A DNA stretch of 38,502 nt, from positions 1-38,502 of the forward strand of contig JAEZCE010000004.1 in NCBI GenBank assembly GCA_023429995.1, read 5' to 3'. Shown here one piece after another: positions 23,974 through 32,798 of the stretch. Position 1 is the first letter of the stretch; each line of letters begins with the position of its first letter. The stretch is from Bacillota bacterium. GTDB taxonomy: Bacteria > Bacillota > UBA4882 > UBA8346. The notes under the pieces are model-generated. The model saw only the letters and a list, made by a program, of their open reading frames with translations. It was not told the origin of the DNA and made no database searches. The translations under genes were made by a program, and so were the position numbers.

Positions 23974-24251
23974 ATTGTTTCGTTTTGGGCATCAACCGGG
24001 ATGAAATAATAGGCTAAAAACCTTTTCCACCAATTTTTAAAAGATGCCGAGGATTTGATTTCCTTTGGCTCATGACGATTTAAATTGGTGAAATGCAGTC
24101 GAAAGTTAGTGCCTTCGGTCTCGGAGGGGATGGCTTCAACCAGCAGATTTTCAAATGGTAAGGTTTTCTCGGGACTATCGCTTTCCAACTTGATTTTGGT
24201 CCTTACTTCGGCGGTTCCTTGAACGGATATGGAGATTTTTAGAGAAATCAT
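23952..24251 (-). CDS. Small hypothetical protein, 99 residues
   Basis: I do not recognise this protein. The ATG at 24251 is preceded by AAAGGAG at eight bases, a strong sign that it is real. It begins MISLKISISVQGTAEV and alternates hydrophobic and polar residues, consistent with a small beta-rich protein. The last third is Lys-rich with WWKRF and lacks a membrane segment. No signal peptide is evident. It ends in the loop of a terminator shared with the flavodoxin-fusion gene and is divergent from the DUF4197 gene, from which it is separated by about 180 bp. Confidence 0.65.
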   Translation of the reverse strand: MISLKISISVQGTAEVRTKIKLESDSPEKTLPFENLLVEAIPSETEGTNFRLHFTNLNRHEPKEIKSSASFKNWWKRFLAYYFIPVDAQNETIKKEPVN

Positions 24252-24432
24252 ATCTTTTCTCCTTTGATAAAGGATTCTTTAAAAGTCTACCATTGCCAAA
24301 AAAAGATTTTTTCCCTTTGGGAAATTTCGATGAATGCGTGGTTGTTCTATCATAGTTTAATTATATTTTGAATCGAAGGTAACAGGCCTGAAGCATTACC
24401 TGAAAAAAATCCGGATGAAGGAGTGTTGAGCG

Positions 24433-25170
24433 GTGAAAAAAATTTGGCGGTTCTTTATCGTTGGTACATTGATGATTTCATCGTCCTTGGTATGGGCTGG
24501 ATGGGATAAAGATTTCTCCAAAAAAGTCAATGAATTTCGCGGAGATGGTAATGGACACGGTGAATTAAGCGAGGGTCAAATCATCGATGGACTCAAAGAA
24601 GCTCTCCGTGTCGGTACCGCTCATGCCGCGAATTTTGCCGGCCAAAAAGACGGTTTCTTTGGCAATCCCGCCATAAAGATTCCCATGCCCGAGCAACTGG
24701 AGACTGTTGAAAAGTTGTTTCGCAAAATGGGTCATGAAGAAATGGTGGATGAATTCATCCTTAGCATGAATCGCGCGGCCGAACAGGCGGCTCCGGCGGC
24801 CAAGAAAATTTTTTGGGACGCGATTTTAGAAATGAGTTTTCAAGACGCCCGCAAAATTTTTCAAGGCAATGACACGGCAGCCACTGAATATTTTATAATG
24901 AAAACTTCGGATGAACTCCGGAAAGCTTTTCTGCCGGCGATAAGCGACGCCACCAACAATGTGGGTGTGACCCGCAACTACAAAGATTTGGCTGAAAAGG
25001 CAAAATCGATACCGTTTGTGAAGAATAAGGCCGTAAATATTGATGAATATGTTGCCAACAAGGCTTTGGATGGGTTATTCTATCTGGTTGGAGAAGAGGA
25101 AAAGAGAATCCGTGAAGATCCATTAGCCCGGGTTACCGATATTTTAAAACAGGTGTTTGGGAGAAGATAG
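24433..25170 (+). CDS. DUF4197 family exported protein
   Basis: A GTG start at 24433 follows AAGGAG at nine bases. 245 residues with a signal peptide (residues 1-22, LVWAG). The mature part matches DUF4197: GLKEALRVGTAHAANFAGQ then KDGFFGNPAIKIPMPEQL, MNRAAEQAAPAAKKIFWDAI, and the C-terminal KALDGLFYLVGEEEKRIREDP. The family has no established biochemical function; I associate it mainly with diderm bacteria, where it would be periplasmic. Finding it next to a Spo0E-bearing locus is a small clue to a diderm Firmicute. It is monocistronic with its own terminator. Confidence 0.88.
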   Translation: MKKIWRFFIVGTLMISSSLVWAGWDKDFSKKVNEFRGDGNGHGELSEGQIIDGLKEALRVGTAHAANFAGQKDGFFGNPAIKIPMPEQLETVEKLFRKMGHEEMVDEFILSMNRAAEQAAPAAKKIFWDAILEMSFQDARKIFQGNDTAATEYFIMKTSDELRKAFLPAISDATNNVGVTRNYKDLAEKAKSIPFVKNKAVNIDEYVANKALDGLFYLVGEEEKRIREDPLARVTDILKQVFGRR

Positions 25171-25207
25171 CGTCAGTTTGAGTTTGCCTCCCTAAATAGT
25201 ATTGCGT

Positions 25208-25248
25208 AAAGGGATTGTCCCGGAAAGGGGGACAATCCTTTGCTTTTG
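25208..25248 (+). terminator. Rho-independent terminator after the DUF4197 gene
   Basis: GGATTGTCCC 25212-25221 and GGGACAATCC 25229-25238 form a perfect 10-bp stem with a 7-base loop and a T-rich tail. Confidence 0.85.
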
Positions 25249-25393
25249 ATTATATATTTGACCTTTTCTGACCAAATGGGGTGAAAGCCTGAGCAATAAG
25301 GAAAGACATTGAAAAAAGCTTTACCGCGCTTTTTTAATTTCCGGCCATAAATGAAAACCCAAACATTTTGGTTATAAACAGTAAAATTGAATG

Positions 25394-25422
25394 TTGGCTT
25401 TAAATCAAAAATCGGATAATAT
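25394..25422 (+). promoter_or_regulatory. Candidate sigma-A promoter for the dnaK operon
   Basis: TTGGCT 25394-25399, a 17-bp spacer and TAATAT 25417-25422. A 175-bp leader follows. A partly matched hairpin (GGCATTTCCC near 25523 with GGGAATAGCC near 25545-25554) lies in it. I see no CIRCE inverted repeat (TTAGCACTC-N9-GAGTGCTAA), so HrcA control is not supported. The rest of 25171-25597 has no gene. Confidence 0.5.
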
Positions 25423-25597
25423 CATTTTAAGAAGGTCAATAAAGAACAAATCAAGAAACGGGGTGGTTTGAAAAAAGTGATTATTTTATCGACAATTACG
25501 GGACAGAAGTAATACACCAAGGCATTTCCCGATAATAATGTAGGGAATAGCCTCGATATAGTCAGAGCATATTAGGTCTTAAAAGGAGGAATTGGGA

Positions 25598-27496
25598 ATG
25601 ACTAAAGCAGTTGGTATTGATCTGGGAACTACAAATTCAGTAGTGGCGGTGATGGAAGGAGGACAGCCGACTGTTATTATAAATACGGACGGTGGCCGTT
25701 TCACTCCATCGGTGGTTGGATTTAGTAAAAACGGGGAACGGATGGTGGGGCAGCTTGCCAAACGCCAGGCGGTTCTCAATCCCGAGAACACGATTTATTC
25801 CGCCAAGCGGTTTATCGGCCGGCGTTTTTCGGAAGTGGCCTCCGAAATTAAAAATGTTCCCTATAAGGTGGTAAGTGGACCCAATGATGCGGTCCGGTTT
25901 GAAATCGGGGGTAAATTGTATGCCCCGGAGGAGATATCCGCCCAGGTCCTTCGAAAATTGGTTGAGGATGCGTCCAAGTATATCGGAGAAAAGGTTACTG
26001 AAGCGGTGATAACGGTTCCGGCCTATTTTAATGACGCGCAGCGCCAGGCCACTAAAGATGCCGGCCAAATAGCGGGATTAAAGGTTTTACGGATTATTAA
26101 CGAGCCCACCGCGGCAGCCCTTGCCTACGGGCTGGATAAGAAGAAAAACGAAACCATTATGGTATTTGACTTGGGAGGCGGAACCTTTGACGTGTCCGTT
26201 CTGGAAGTCGGCGATGGAGTTTTTGAAGTCAAGTCGACATCCGGTGACACGCACCTGGGAGGCGACGATTTTGACAAACGGATCGTCGACGCTCTGGCCG
26301 AGGAGTTTCAGAAGGCCAACGGGATCGACCTCCGGCGTGACCGGCAGTCTTTTCAAAGATTGACGGAGGCGGCGGAAAAGGCAAAGATTGAGCTCTCCAG
26401 CATTCTTGAAACTACAATAGCCTTGCCTTTTATTACGGCCGATGCTTCCGGACCGAAACATTTGGAGGTCCGGCTCACCCGGGCCAAGTTTGACCAATTG
26501 ACCGCCGATTTGGTGAACCGTTGCATCAATCCGGTAAAGCAAGCCTTAAGCGACGCCAAATTAAGTGAGAAAGATATTGATGAAGTGATTTTGGTGGGAG
26601 GTTCAACCAGGATTCCGGCAGTCCAAGCGCTGGTCCGTAAGTTGACGGGCGGCAAAGATCCCAACCAATCGGTCAATCCGGACGAAGTGGTGGCTGTAGG
26701 AGCGGCAATCCAGGCGGGTATTTTAGCGGGAGAAGTTAAAGATGTCGTTCTGCTGGATGTTACTCCGCTTTCACTGGGCCTGGAAACAATGGGCGGGGTC
26801 ATGACGAAACTGGTGGAACGCAATACCACGATTCCGGTACGCCGTACGGAAGTTTTTTCAACCGCCGAGGACAATCAAGCGGCGGTGGATGTCCATATCC
26901 TTCAGGGCGAACGGGAGATGGCTTCCGATAACCGGACCCTGGGAAATTTTCGATTGGAAGGCATCCGCCAGGCGTACCGGGGCGTACCGCAAATCGAAGT
27001 AACTTTCGATATTGACGCCAATGGAATCTTAACGGTTACCGCCCGGGATAAGGATACCGCCAAAGAGCAAAAGGTTACCATCAGTGGCTCAACCCAGCTT
27101 GGGCGCGATGAAATCGAGAGGATGGTCAAGGAAGCGCAGTCCAATGCGGAGAATGACCGGAAGCGCCGTGAGATTGCCGAGATTCGCAACCAAGCCGATA
27201 CGGCCGCTTATCAATTGGAACAACAAATCAAAGAGTATGGTGCGGAGGTTCCCGCCAATGAATCGGCCAGGGCTGAAAATCTGATTTGGGAAGCAAGGCG
27301 GTTGGTTAGGGAAAACTCTGAAGACACCGGTAAGATGCGGCAGCTAATCAGTGATCTTCAGCAGTTGAGCCACGGTATCACGGCTACGGCCCATGAAACA
27401 AAAGGCCAAACCGGCGAGGGACCGGATAGTTTTGGCGGATATCAGAGGCCGGGCGGCGATGATGTGATTGATGCCGATTACCGGGAGACCCGGTAA
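25598..27496 (+). CDS. dnaK: Molecular chaperone DnaK (Hsp70)
   Basis: The ATG at 25598 follows AAGGAGG at eight bases. 632 residues, complete. The ATPase domain shows GIDLGTTNS (6-14), ITVPAYFNDAQRQATKDAG, INEPTAAALAYG, VFDLGGGTFDVSVL and ILVGGSTRIPAVQ. The linker is DVVLLDVTPLSLGLETMGG, the substrate-binding domain follows, and the C-terminal end DDVIDADYRETR resembles the usual conserved tail. The helical lid is somewhat short. It acts with the J-protein encoded next and with ClpB to refold or disaggregate proteins in the cytoplasm. No grpE or hrcA is in this cluster, unlike the usual Firmicute hrcA-grpE-dnaK-dnaJ operon. It may be a second DnaK copy; the window cannot tell. Confidence 0.97.
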   Translation: MTKAVGIDLGTTNSVVAVMEGGQPTVIINTDGGRFTPSVVGFSKNGERMVGQLAKRQAVLNPENTIYSAKRFIGRRFSEVASEIKNVPYKVVSGPNDAVRFEIGGKLYAPEEISAQVLRKLVEDASKYIGEKVTEAVITVPAYFNDAQRQATKDAGQIAGLKVLRIINEPTAAALAYGLDKKKNETIMVFDLGGGTFDVSVLEVGDGVFEVKSTSGDTHLGGDDFDKRIVDALAEEFQKANGIDLRRDRQSFQRLTEAAEKAKIELSSILETTIALPFITADASGPKHLEVRLTRAKFDQLTADLVNRCINPVKQALSDAKLSEKDIDEVILVGGSTRIPAVQALVRKLTGGKDPNQSVNPDEVVAVGAAIQAGILAGEVKDVVLLDVTPLSLGLETMGGVMTKLVERNTTIPVRRTEVFSTAEDNQAAVDVHILQGEREMASDNRTLGNFRLEGIRQAYRGVPQIEVTFDIDANGILTVTARDKDTAKEQKVTISGSTQLGRDEIERMVKEAQSNAENDRKRREIAEIRNQADTAAYQLEQQIKEYGAEVPANESARAENLIWEARRLVRENSEDTGKMRQLISDLQQLSHGITATAHETKGQTGEGPDSFGGYQRPGGDDVIDADYRETR

Positions 27497-27516
27497 ATTG
27501 AGATGAGGTGATCAAA

Positions 27517-28452
27517 ATGGCGGTTAAATTTCGGGATTATTATGAGATTTTGGGCGTAGCCAAGACTGCCGGCGAAGATGAGATTAAAAAAGCATACCGC
27601 CGTTTGGCCCGGAAATACCACCCGGATGTGAATCCCGGTGATAAAGCGGCTGAAGAAAAGTTTAAGGAAATTAATGAAGCCAACGCTGTACTGTCCGACC
27701 CGGAAAAACGCCGCCGTTACGATCAGTTGGGTTCCAATTATCACGAAGGCAGTGATTTCACGCCGCCGCCTGGCTGGGAGAATATTCATGTCTCTTATGA
27801 GGATTTGGGGGATATTTTTGGCCGGAGCGGCGTCGGGTATGATTTTAGCGATTTTTTCAACATGCTGTTTGGCGGCGGGGCAGCTCGTCGGGGCGGTACG
27901 GGTTTTGCCGCAAAAGGACGGGATATAGAGGCCGAACTGCCTTTAACATTGGCTCAAGCTCATCATGGCGGTTCTCATTCGTTTTCCATCCGGAATAAGC
28001 AGGTGGAAGTCAATATTCCCCTTGGAGTCAGAAACGGCACAGTCATTCGCCTAAGCGGCCTGGGCGGGCAGGGGAATGGCAAGGCGCCCGCGGGGGACTT
28101 GTATTTAAAAGTAAAATTGCAGCCTGATCCGGTATTTACTGTACTGCCGGAAGATGATATCCAAGTCGAGTTGCCTTTATCACCTTGGGAAGCGGTATTG
28201 GGAGCGAAGATTACTGTGCCGACTCTGGATGGTTCGGTAGAGATGACGGTGCCTTCCGGTTCCCAAAACGGCCAAAGATTCCGCTTGAAGGGACAGGGCT
28301 TGCGAACTCGTAACGGCGCGAGAGGGAATCAATATGTGAAATTGAAAATCGTGGTTCCCACAAAGCCTTCCGCCAAAGAGAGGGAGTTATTCTCCCGTCT
28401 GGCATCGGTAACCGAGTTCAACCCCAGACAATCTTTTGGAGGAGGCCGATAA
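27517..28452 (+). CDS. cbpA: J-domain co-chaperone, CbpA type (class B, no zinc finger)
   Basis: The ATG at 27517 follows GAGGTGAT; an in-frame GTG at 27508 is less likely. 311 residues. The J-domain occupies about 5-70 with the HPD motif at 35-37 (ARKYHPDVNPG). A Gly/Phe-rich linker follows (FSDFFNMLFGGG), then two DnaJ C-terminal beta-domains (DIEAELPLTLAQAHHGG, VNIPLGVRNGTVIRL, LPLSPWEAVLGAKI). The CxxCxGxG zinc repeats of class A DnaJ are missing, which defines CbpA-like proteins. It stimulates DnaK ATPase and delivers substrate. It lies 20 bp after dnaK and overlaps the next gene at TAATG, so translation is coupled. Confidence 0.94.
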   Translation: MAVKFRDYYEILGVAKTAGEDEIKKAYRRLARKYHPDVNPGDKAAEEKFKEINEANAVLSDPEKRRRYDQLGSNYHEGSDFTPPPGWENIHVSYEDLGDIFGRSGVGYDFSDFFNMLFGGGAARRGGTGFAAKGRDIEAELPLTLAQAHHGGSHSFSIRNKQVEVNIPLGVRNGTVIRLSGLGGQGNGKAPAGDLYLKVKLQPDPVFTVLPEDDIQVELPLSPWEAVLGAKITVPTLDGSVEMTVPSGSQNGQRFRLKGQGLRTRNGARGNQYVKLKIVVPTKPSAKERELFSRLASVTEFNPRQSFGGGR

Positions 28453-28766
28453 TGGATCATTATGAAATCATCATCAGCGACCATTGGCATAGGTTGTGGG
28501 CTCTGGATGACTTGGCGCTGGCTGCCGGGATCCATCCCCAGCTGGTCGAATATTTTGTCGAATACGGACTTTTGGAGCCGGTGGAACGGATCGGCAATCA
28601 ACTGTTTTTTGAAGAACGAGCAATCTCCCGTCTGAAAACGATTCAACGCTTGCGGAGCGAGATGGGAATCAATTTACCGGGAATTGCGATTATCCTCGAC
28701 CTGACCGGGAAGATCCGGGAGTTGCAGCAGGAAGTGGAATGGTTGAGAGTTAAGGCGGGAATTTAG
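28452..28766 (+). CDS. CbpM-like MerR-family modulator
   Basis: 104 residues. A MerR-type winged helix-turn-helix is visible (LALAAGIHPQLVEYFVEYGLLEP then RAISRLKTIQRLRSEMGINLPGIAIILDL) followed by a coiled-coil end (KIRELQQEVEWLR). Size, order and position after cbpA match CbpM, which binds the J-domain of CbpA and inhibits it. HspR-type repressors of dnaK operons have the same fold, so a DNA-binding role for its own operon is a real alternative. Its start overlaps the cbpA stop by one base (TAATG). Confidence 0.82.
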   Translation: MDHYEIIISDHWHRLWALDDLALAAGIHPQLVEYFVEYGLLEPVERIGNQLFFEERAISRLKTIQRLRSEMGINLPGIAIILDLTGKIRELQQEVEWLRVKAGI

Positions 28767-28791
28767 GTGATTGAAAAGGAGGTTTTAGAGC

Positions 28792-31404
28792 ATGGATGTT
28801 AATCGAATGACCGAAAAAGTACAGGAGGCCCTGGGAAGCGCACAGCGGATGGCGGTTCGCCTGGGCCATCAACAAGTAGACGTGGAGCATCTCCTGGCTA
28901 CTCTTCTGGAACAGGAGAATGGCCTGGCCGGTGGAATCCTCGAGAAAGCCGGGGCAAGCTCCGCCGAATTTGCCAAAAGGGTCCGGGCCGAATTGGACCG
29001 GTTACCCAGAGTGACAGTGAATGGTTCTTCCGGATACTCGGACCAAGTCTACATCACCGGCCGTTTAAACCGGCTTTTGGCCCAGGCGGAGGATGAAGCC
29101 AAAAAGCTTAATGATGAATATATTTCGGTGGAGCATTTATTGCTGGCCATGGCGGATGACGGGGGTTCCACGGGCCGGCTGTTGAAAGAGCACCACATCG
29201 ACAGGGAGGCTTTATCCAAGATTATCAAGGAAGTCCGTGGCGGCCAGCGGGTGACTTCGCCGAATCCCGAAGCCACTTATGAGGCTTTGGAACGCTATGG
29301 CCGGGATTTGACCAAGTACGCCAGCCAGGGAAAACTGGACCCGGTGATCGGCCGGGATGATGAAATCCGCCGGGTCGTTCAGGTATTGTCCAGACGCACC
29401 AAAAACAATCCGGTGCTCATTGGGGAACCGGGCGTCGGTAAAACGGCGATTGTGGAAGGTTTGGCCCAGCGGATTATCCGCGGCGATGTTCCGGATGGCC
29501 TGAAGAACAAGCGAGTGGTTTCGCTGGATATGGGGGCCTTGATTGCCGGAGCCAAATACCGGGGCGAGTTTGAAGAGCGGCTGAAGGCCGTTTTGAAGGA
29601 AGTTCAGGAGTCCGACGGCAACATCGTCCTTTTCATCGATGAGCTTCATACCGTAGTGGGCGCCGGAAAAGTGGAAGGGGCCATGGATGCCGGGAACCTG
29701 TTAAAACCGATGCTGGCCCGGGGTGAATTGCATTGTATCGGGGCCACGACGTTGGATGAATATCATAAGCATATTGAGAAAGATGCGGCCCTGGAACGGC
29801 GGTTCCAGACGGTTATCGTGGATCAACCCACCGTGGAAGACACCATCTCCATCTTGCGGGGTTTGAATGAACGTTATGAAAACCACCACGGGGTGAGGAT
29901 CAAGGATGCCGCATTGGTGGCCGCGGCGGTTCTTTCTAACCGCTATATATCCGACCGGTTTTTGCCTGACAAGGCCATTGACCTGGTGGATGAAGCTGCC
30001 GCCAAACTGCGGACCGAAATCGACTCCATGCCCAGCGAGCTGGATGAACAGCTCCGCCGGGTCATGCAGCTGGAGATTGAGCGGGAAGCCCTGAAAAAAG
30101 AAACCGATCTCGCTTCCAAAGAGCGCCTGGAAAGGCTGGAAAAAGAACTGGCCGAGCTGAAGTCGGAATCCGATGCCCTCAAGGTGCGTTGGCAGGCTGA
30201 GAAACAGGGGGTACAACGCCTGCGGCAACTGCGAAAAGATATTGAAACCACCAAAGTGGAGATCGAACAAGCCGAGTTGCAGTACGACCTGAACCGGGCT
30301 GCCGAGTTGAAATACGGCCAGTTAACATCGTTGGAAAAGAAATTGCAAGCCGAAGAGGAGCTGTTATCCAAGAAACAGGGCGGGGACCGCCTGATTAAAG
30401 AAGTCGTTGATGAAGAGGATATCGCCGAGGTCGTCAGCAGATGGACCGGGATCCCCATCACCAAACTCCTGGAAGGAGAGGTTCAAAAATTACTCCATTT
30501 GGAGGATGAGCTTCATCAAAGGGTGGTGGGCCAGGATGAGGCGGTGACCGCAGTTGCCGAGGCGGTGTTGCGGGCCCGTTCGGGTCTGAAAGATCCCAAC
30601 CGGCCGATTGGTTCTTTCATCTTCCTGGGGCCGACCGGAGTCGGCAAGACGGAGCTGGCGCGGACCTTGGCCCAATTCCTGTTTGATGATCCGGGCACCA
30701 TGATCCGCATCGACATGTCGGAATATCAGGAAAAGCATACGGTAGCGCGGTTAATTGGAGCGCCTCCGGGTTATGTTGGCTATGAGGAGGGCGGCCAATT
30801 GACGGAAGCCGTCAGACGCCGTCCCTATGCGGTGATTTTGTTCGACGAGATTGAAAAAGCTCATTATGATGTGTTTAACCTGATGTTGCAAATCCTGGAT
30901 GACGGCCGCCTTACGGACGGCCAGGGCCGGACGGTGGATTTCAAGAACACCATCGTGATTATGACTTCCAATATCGGCAGCGACAAGATATTGGATTATA
31001 AAGGGTCCTTTGCCGGGGAGTCTTATGAGCGGATCAAAAGCACGGTTCTGGAAGAGATGCGTCATCATTTCCGGCCGGAGTTTTTGAACCGGGTGGATGA
31101 AGTCATCGTCTTCCACGCGCTTTCCGAGGAACATCTGAAAGAGATTGTGGAGATTCATCTGGATACCGTGAGACGCCGTCTGACCGACCGTCATTTGAGT
31201 CTGGAGCTGACAGACTCCGCCAAAGCGCACTTAGTCCATGTCGGTTATGAACCCAGTTATGGGGCCAGGCCCCTTAAACGGGCCATCCAAAAAGAATTGG
31301 AGACCGCTTTGGGCAAGCTGATTTTACAGGGCGAAATTAGGGATGGACAAAAGGTGATGGTGGATTACGGAAAGGAAAAAGGATTGATATTTAAGGCGGA
31401 ATAA
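28792..31404 (+). CDS. clpB: ATP-dependent disaggregase ClpB (Hsp100)
   Basis: 870 residues, full length, with AAGGAGG upstream. The N-terminal Clp repeats cover about 1-145. The first AAA+ domain has Walker A GEPGVGKT at 211-218 and Walker B VLFIDELHT. The long coiled-coil middle domain (about 400-525) identifies ClpB rather than ClpA or ClpC. The second AAA+ domain has Walker A GPTGVGKT at 613-620 and Walker B AVILFDEIEKAH, followed by MTSNIGS and FRPEFLNRVDE. No ClpP-binding loop is seen. With DnaK and the J-protein it extracts polypeptides from aggregates through its hexameric pore. It is the last gene of the operon and is followed by a strong terminator. Confidence 0.97.
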   Translation: MDVNRMTEKVQEALGSAQRMAVRLGHQQVDVEHLLATLLEQENGLAGGILEKAGASSAEFAKRVRAELDRLPRVTVNGSSGYSDQVYITGRLNRLLAQAEDEAKKLNDEYISVEHLLLAMADDGGSTGRLLKEHHIDREALSKIIKEVRGGQRVTSPNPEATYEALERYGRDLTKYASQGKLDPVIGRDDEIRRVVQVLSRRTKNNPVLIGEPGVGKTAIVEGLAQRIIRGDVPDGLKNKRVVSLDMGALIAGAKYRGEFEERLKAVLKEVQESDGNIVLFIDELHTVVGAGKVEGAMDAGNLLKPMLARGELHCIGATTLDEYHKHIEKDAALERRFQTVIVDQPTVEDTISILRGLNERYENHHGVRIKDAALVAAAVLSNRYISDRFLPDKAIDLVDEAAAKLRTEIDSMPSELDEQLRRVMQLEIEREALKKETDLASKERLERLEKELAELKSESDALKVRWQAEKQGVQRLRQLRKDIETTKVEIEQAELQYDLNRAAELKYGQLTSLEKKLQAEEELLSKKQGGDRLIKEVVDEEDIAEVVSRWTGIPITKLLEGEVQKLLHLEDELHQRVVGQDEAVTAVAEAVLRARSGLKDPNRPIGSFIFLGPTGVGKTELARTLAQFLFDDPGTMIRIDMSEYQEKHTVARLIGAPPGYVGYEEGGQLTEAVRRRPYAVILFDEIEKAHYDVFNLMLQILDDGRLTDGQGRTVDFKNTIVIMTSNIGSDKILDYKGSFAGESYERIKSTVLEEMRHHFRPEFLNRVDEVIVFHALSEEHLKEIVEIHLDTVRRRLTDRHLSLELTDSAKAHLVHVGYEPSYGARPLKRAIQKELETALGKLILQGEIRDGQKVMVDYGKEKGLIFKAE

Positions 31405-31433
31405 GAATCAGTGCCAGAAGACTGATTCCGGAC

Positions 31434-31482
31434 GGAGTGTCGTAAAACTACTTTTAAAGTAGGAAAGGACACTCCCTTTTTG
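31434..31482 (+). terminator. Rho-independent terminator after clpB
   Basis: GGAGTGTC 31434-31441 and GACACTCC 31468-31475 enclose an inner CTACTTT/AAAGTAG hairpin, followed by CTTTTT. Confidence 0.9.
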
Positions 31483-31925
31483 TATGTAAAATGTCAAAGC
31501 ACTTTAAAAAGGAGGCAACTATTTTATTCACTATACTATGAAAAACCTAAATTAAGTCATACTTAATAAGCCAAATGAACGGGAAACCATATCCCAAATT
31601 AGGCAAAACCGAAAATGAAATCCTTCCATGAGATGAAAATCCGATCGTGAGTAAGAATGGGAGCTAAGTAACCTACCTCTCCAATAAAGACACAGTTTTC
31701 ATACCCCTCTCTAATCAAATTTGAAAGATTGGCAGTCATTGAGGGTTTTAAGCAATCAGTGGACATCATTGGTGACTTTAACAGCTTTCATTATCATCCG
31801 GTTATCACCTAAGCATTACCCATATTCTGGCCAAAGGATAAAAAATTAATAATATTCAATAAATATAAGGCCTTTATGAATCCAGAGTAGGTCTTTGCCT
31901 AATGAAATGAAGGCCGAATTCGCCA
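31483..31925. other. Intergenic region without a recognisable gene
   Basis: About 440 bp of AT-rich sequence. The only frame that caught my eye is a 46-codon minus-strand frame (31739 to 31599) that lacks a ribosome site. It may be remnant coding sequence. The last 15-20 bases before 31926 would be the guide position if the next element is an omega-RNA. Confidence 0.4.
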
Positions 31926-32129
31926 CCGCGGGCGCGCGTCCATTAAGGGACGCGAAGAGTCAACACGGCTAAGCATTAAAAAATACATTCAAAAGCCCAC
32001 TTTCACTGGGCTACGTGATACCTTCGAAGCCCATTTCAAAGTCAAAACAGCAATGATTAGCCGATCCCCGGAGGGGATTTAGAATTCTTTAAATCACCTA
32101 GCCGTGCGGTTTTAACCCGCGGCGGACAG
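31926..32129 (+). ncRNA. Structured RNA, omega-RNA/HEARO-like (copy 2)
   Basis: Directly visible pairings: CCGCGGG 31926-31932 / CCCGCGG 32116-32122; CGCGTCC 31935-31941 / GGACGCG 31948-31954; CACGGCTA 31964-31971 / TAGCCGTG 32099-32106; AGCCCA 31994-31999 / TGGGCT 32007-32012; ATCCCC 32064-32069 / GGGGAT 32073-32078. CGGCTAA 31966-31972 can alternatively pair with TTAGCCG 32057-32063, so this strand has two possible partners. The element shares its order of stems and its 3' end (GCGGACAGAA) with copy 1. From memory, GGCTAAG-CATT, TTAGCC and AATCACC in this order resemble IscB omega-RNA. The name is inference. No IscB-like frame follows. Confidence 0.65.
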
Positions 32130-32798
32130 AATAAACATTAATATTCTTTGAATATTCTATCATCTATTAGAGATATGAGTATGAGTAGGGTTATCATCGA
32201 AGGGTTAGAACAGCGACTTGCTATGGATGATATTGTCCCGTTAGGCTTGTCCAACTGCCACCCCGTCTAAACTTATGGACAGTTGATCCCCTTGTAAAAC
32301 GTTATAAACAGAAACTTTCTGTCTTGAAGAGGTAGCCGCTGGCTGTGATAAGGAATGATCCAAATTGAATGGGAAAGCCCGCCAATCAAGCTTCGTTGCT
32401 CACCAGATAAAAGGAAGGCTCTGGAGATCAATGATAAAGTTGATGAAGCCGTGATTGTACCGTGAAGCACAGGAGGTGGTAAAAATTGAACTGACGCTGG
32501 AATCTTGGAAGAAGAAATTTGGCATTGATGTGCAAAGGGAAATGATAGGGTAAGTAGACCCAGATTTGGGCCTACCAATCTAGTTCGACCCGTCATGATT
32601 AAATTCGTTAAAAACCAATTTTTTTCTTTAATAATTTGAATGTGATTTATTTCCATTTTTTCATAAAACCCTTTGATTCCAAGGGTTCTTTCTATTTTGA
32701 TCAAAAAATCCGTTAAGTGATGGTTAAGTGGCGAGCGATAAAATGAAATCAGAATGTTATTCCACCCTCTAAATTCTACTTAAAAAGGAGTGAAAGAA
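32130..32798. other. Gene-poor, probably decayed region
   Basis: No convincing gene. Short frames occur, such as a 36-codon plus-strand frame at 32355-32465 and a 143-codon minus-strand frame, but none has a ribosome site or family signature. I looked for RuvC, HNH and zinc-finger motifs of IscB or TnpB after the RNA element and saw none. This could be the remains of a mobile element. Confidence 0.4.

Noticed and set aside
25423..25597. CIRCE/HrcA operator before dnaK
   Set aside because: The inverted repeat TTAGCACTC-N9-GAGTGCTAA is absent; only a weak, partly mismatched hairpin is present.
29701..30464. Long minus-strand open frames opposite clpB (189 and 173 codons)
   Set aside because: They are antisense shadows of a well-supported high-GC gene, with no ribosome sites.
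31599..31739. 46-codon minus-strand open frame beginning MTANLSNLIREGYENC
   Set aside because: The sequence looks protein-like, but there is no ribosome site, no family match I can name and no supporting neighbour. It could be a gene remnant.
32273..32704. 143-codon minus-strand open frame
   Set aside because: No ribosome site and no recognisable motif, and it lies in a decayed region. Not enough to call a gene.
32130..32798. iscB or tnpB gene downstream of the second structured RNA
   Set aside because: No RuvC, HNH or zinc-finger motifs are seen in any frame, only short frames.
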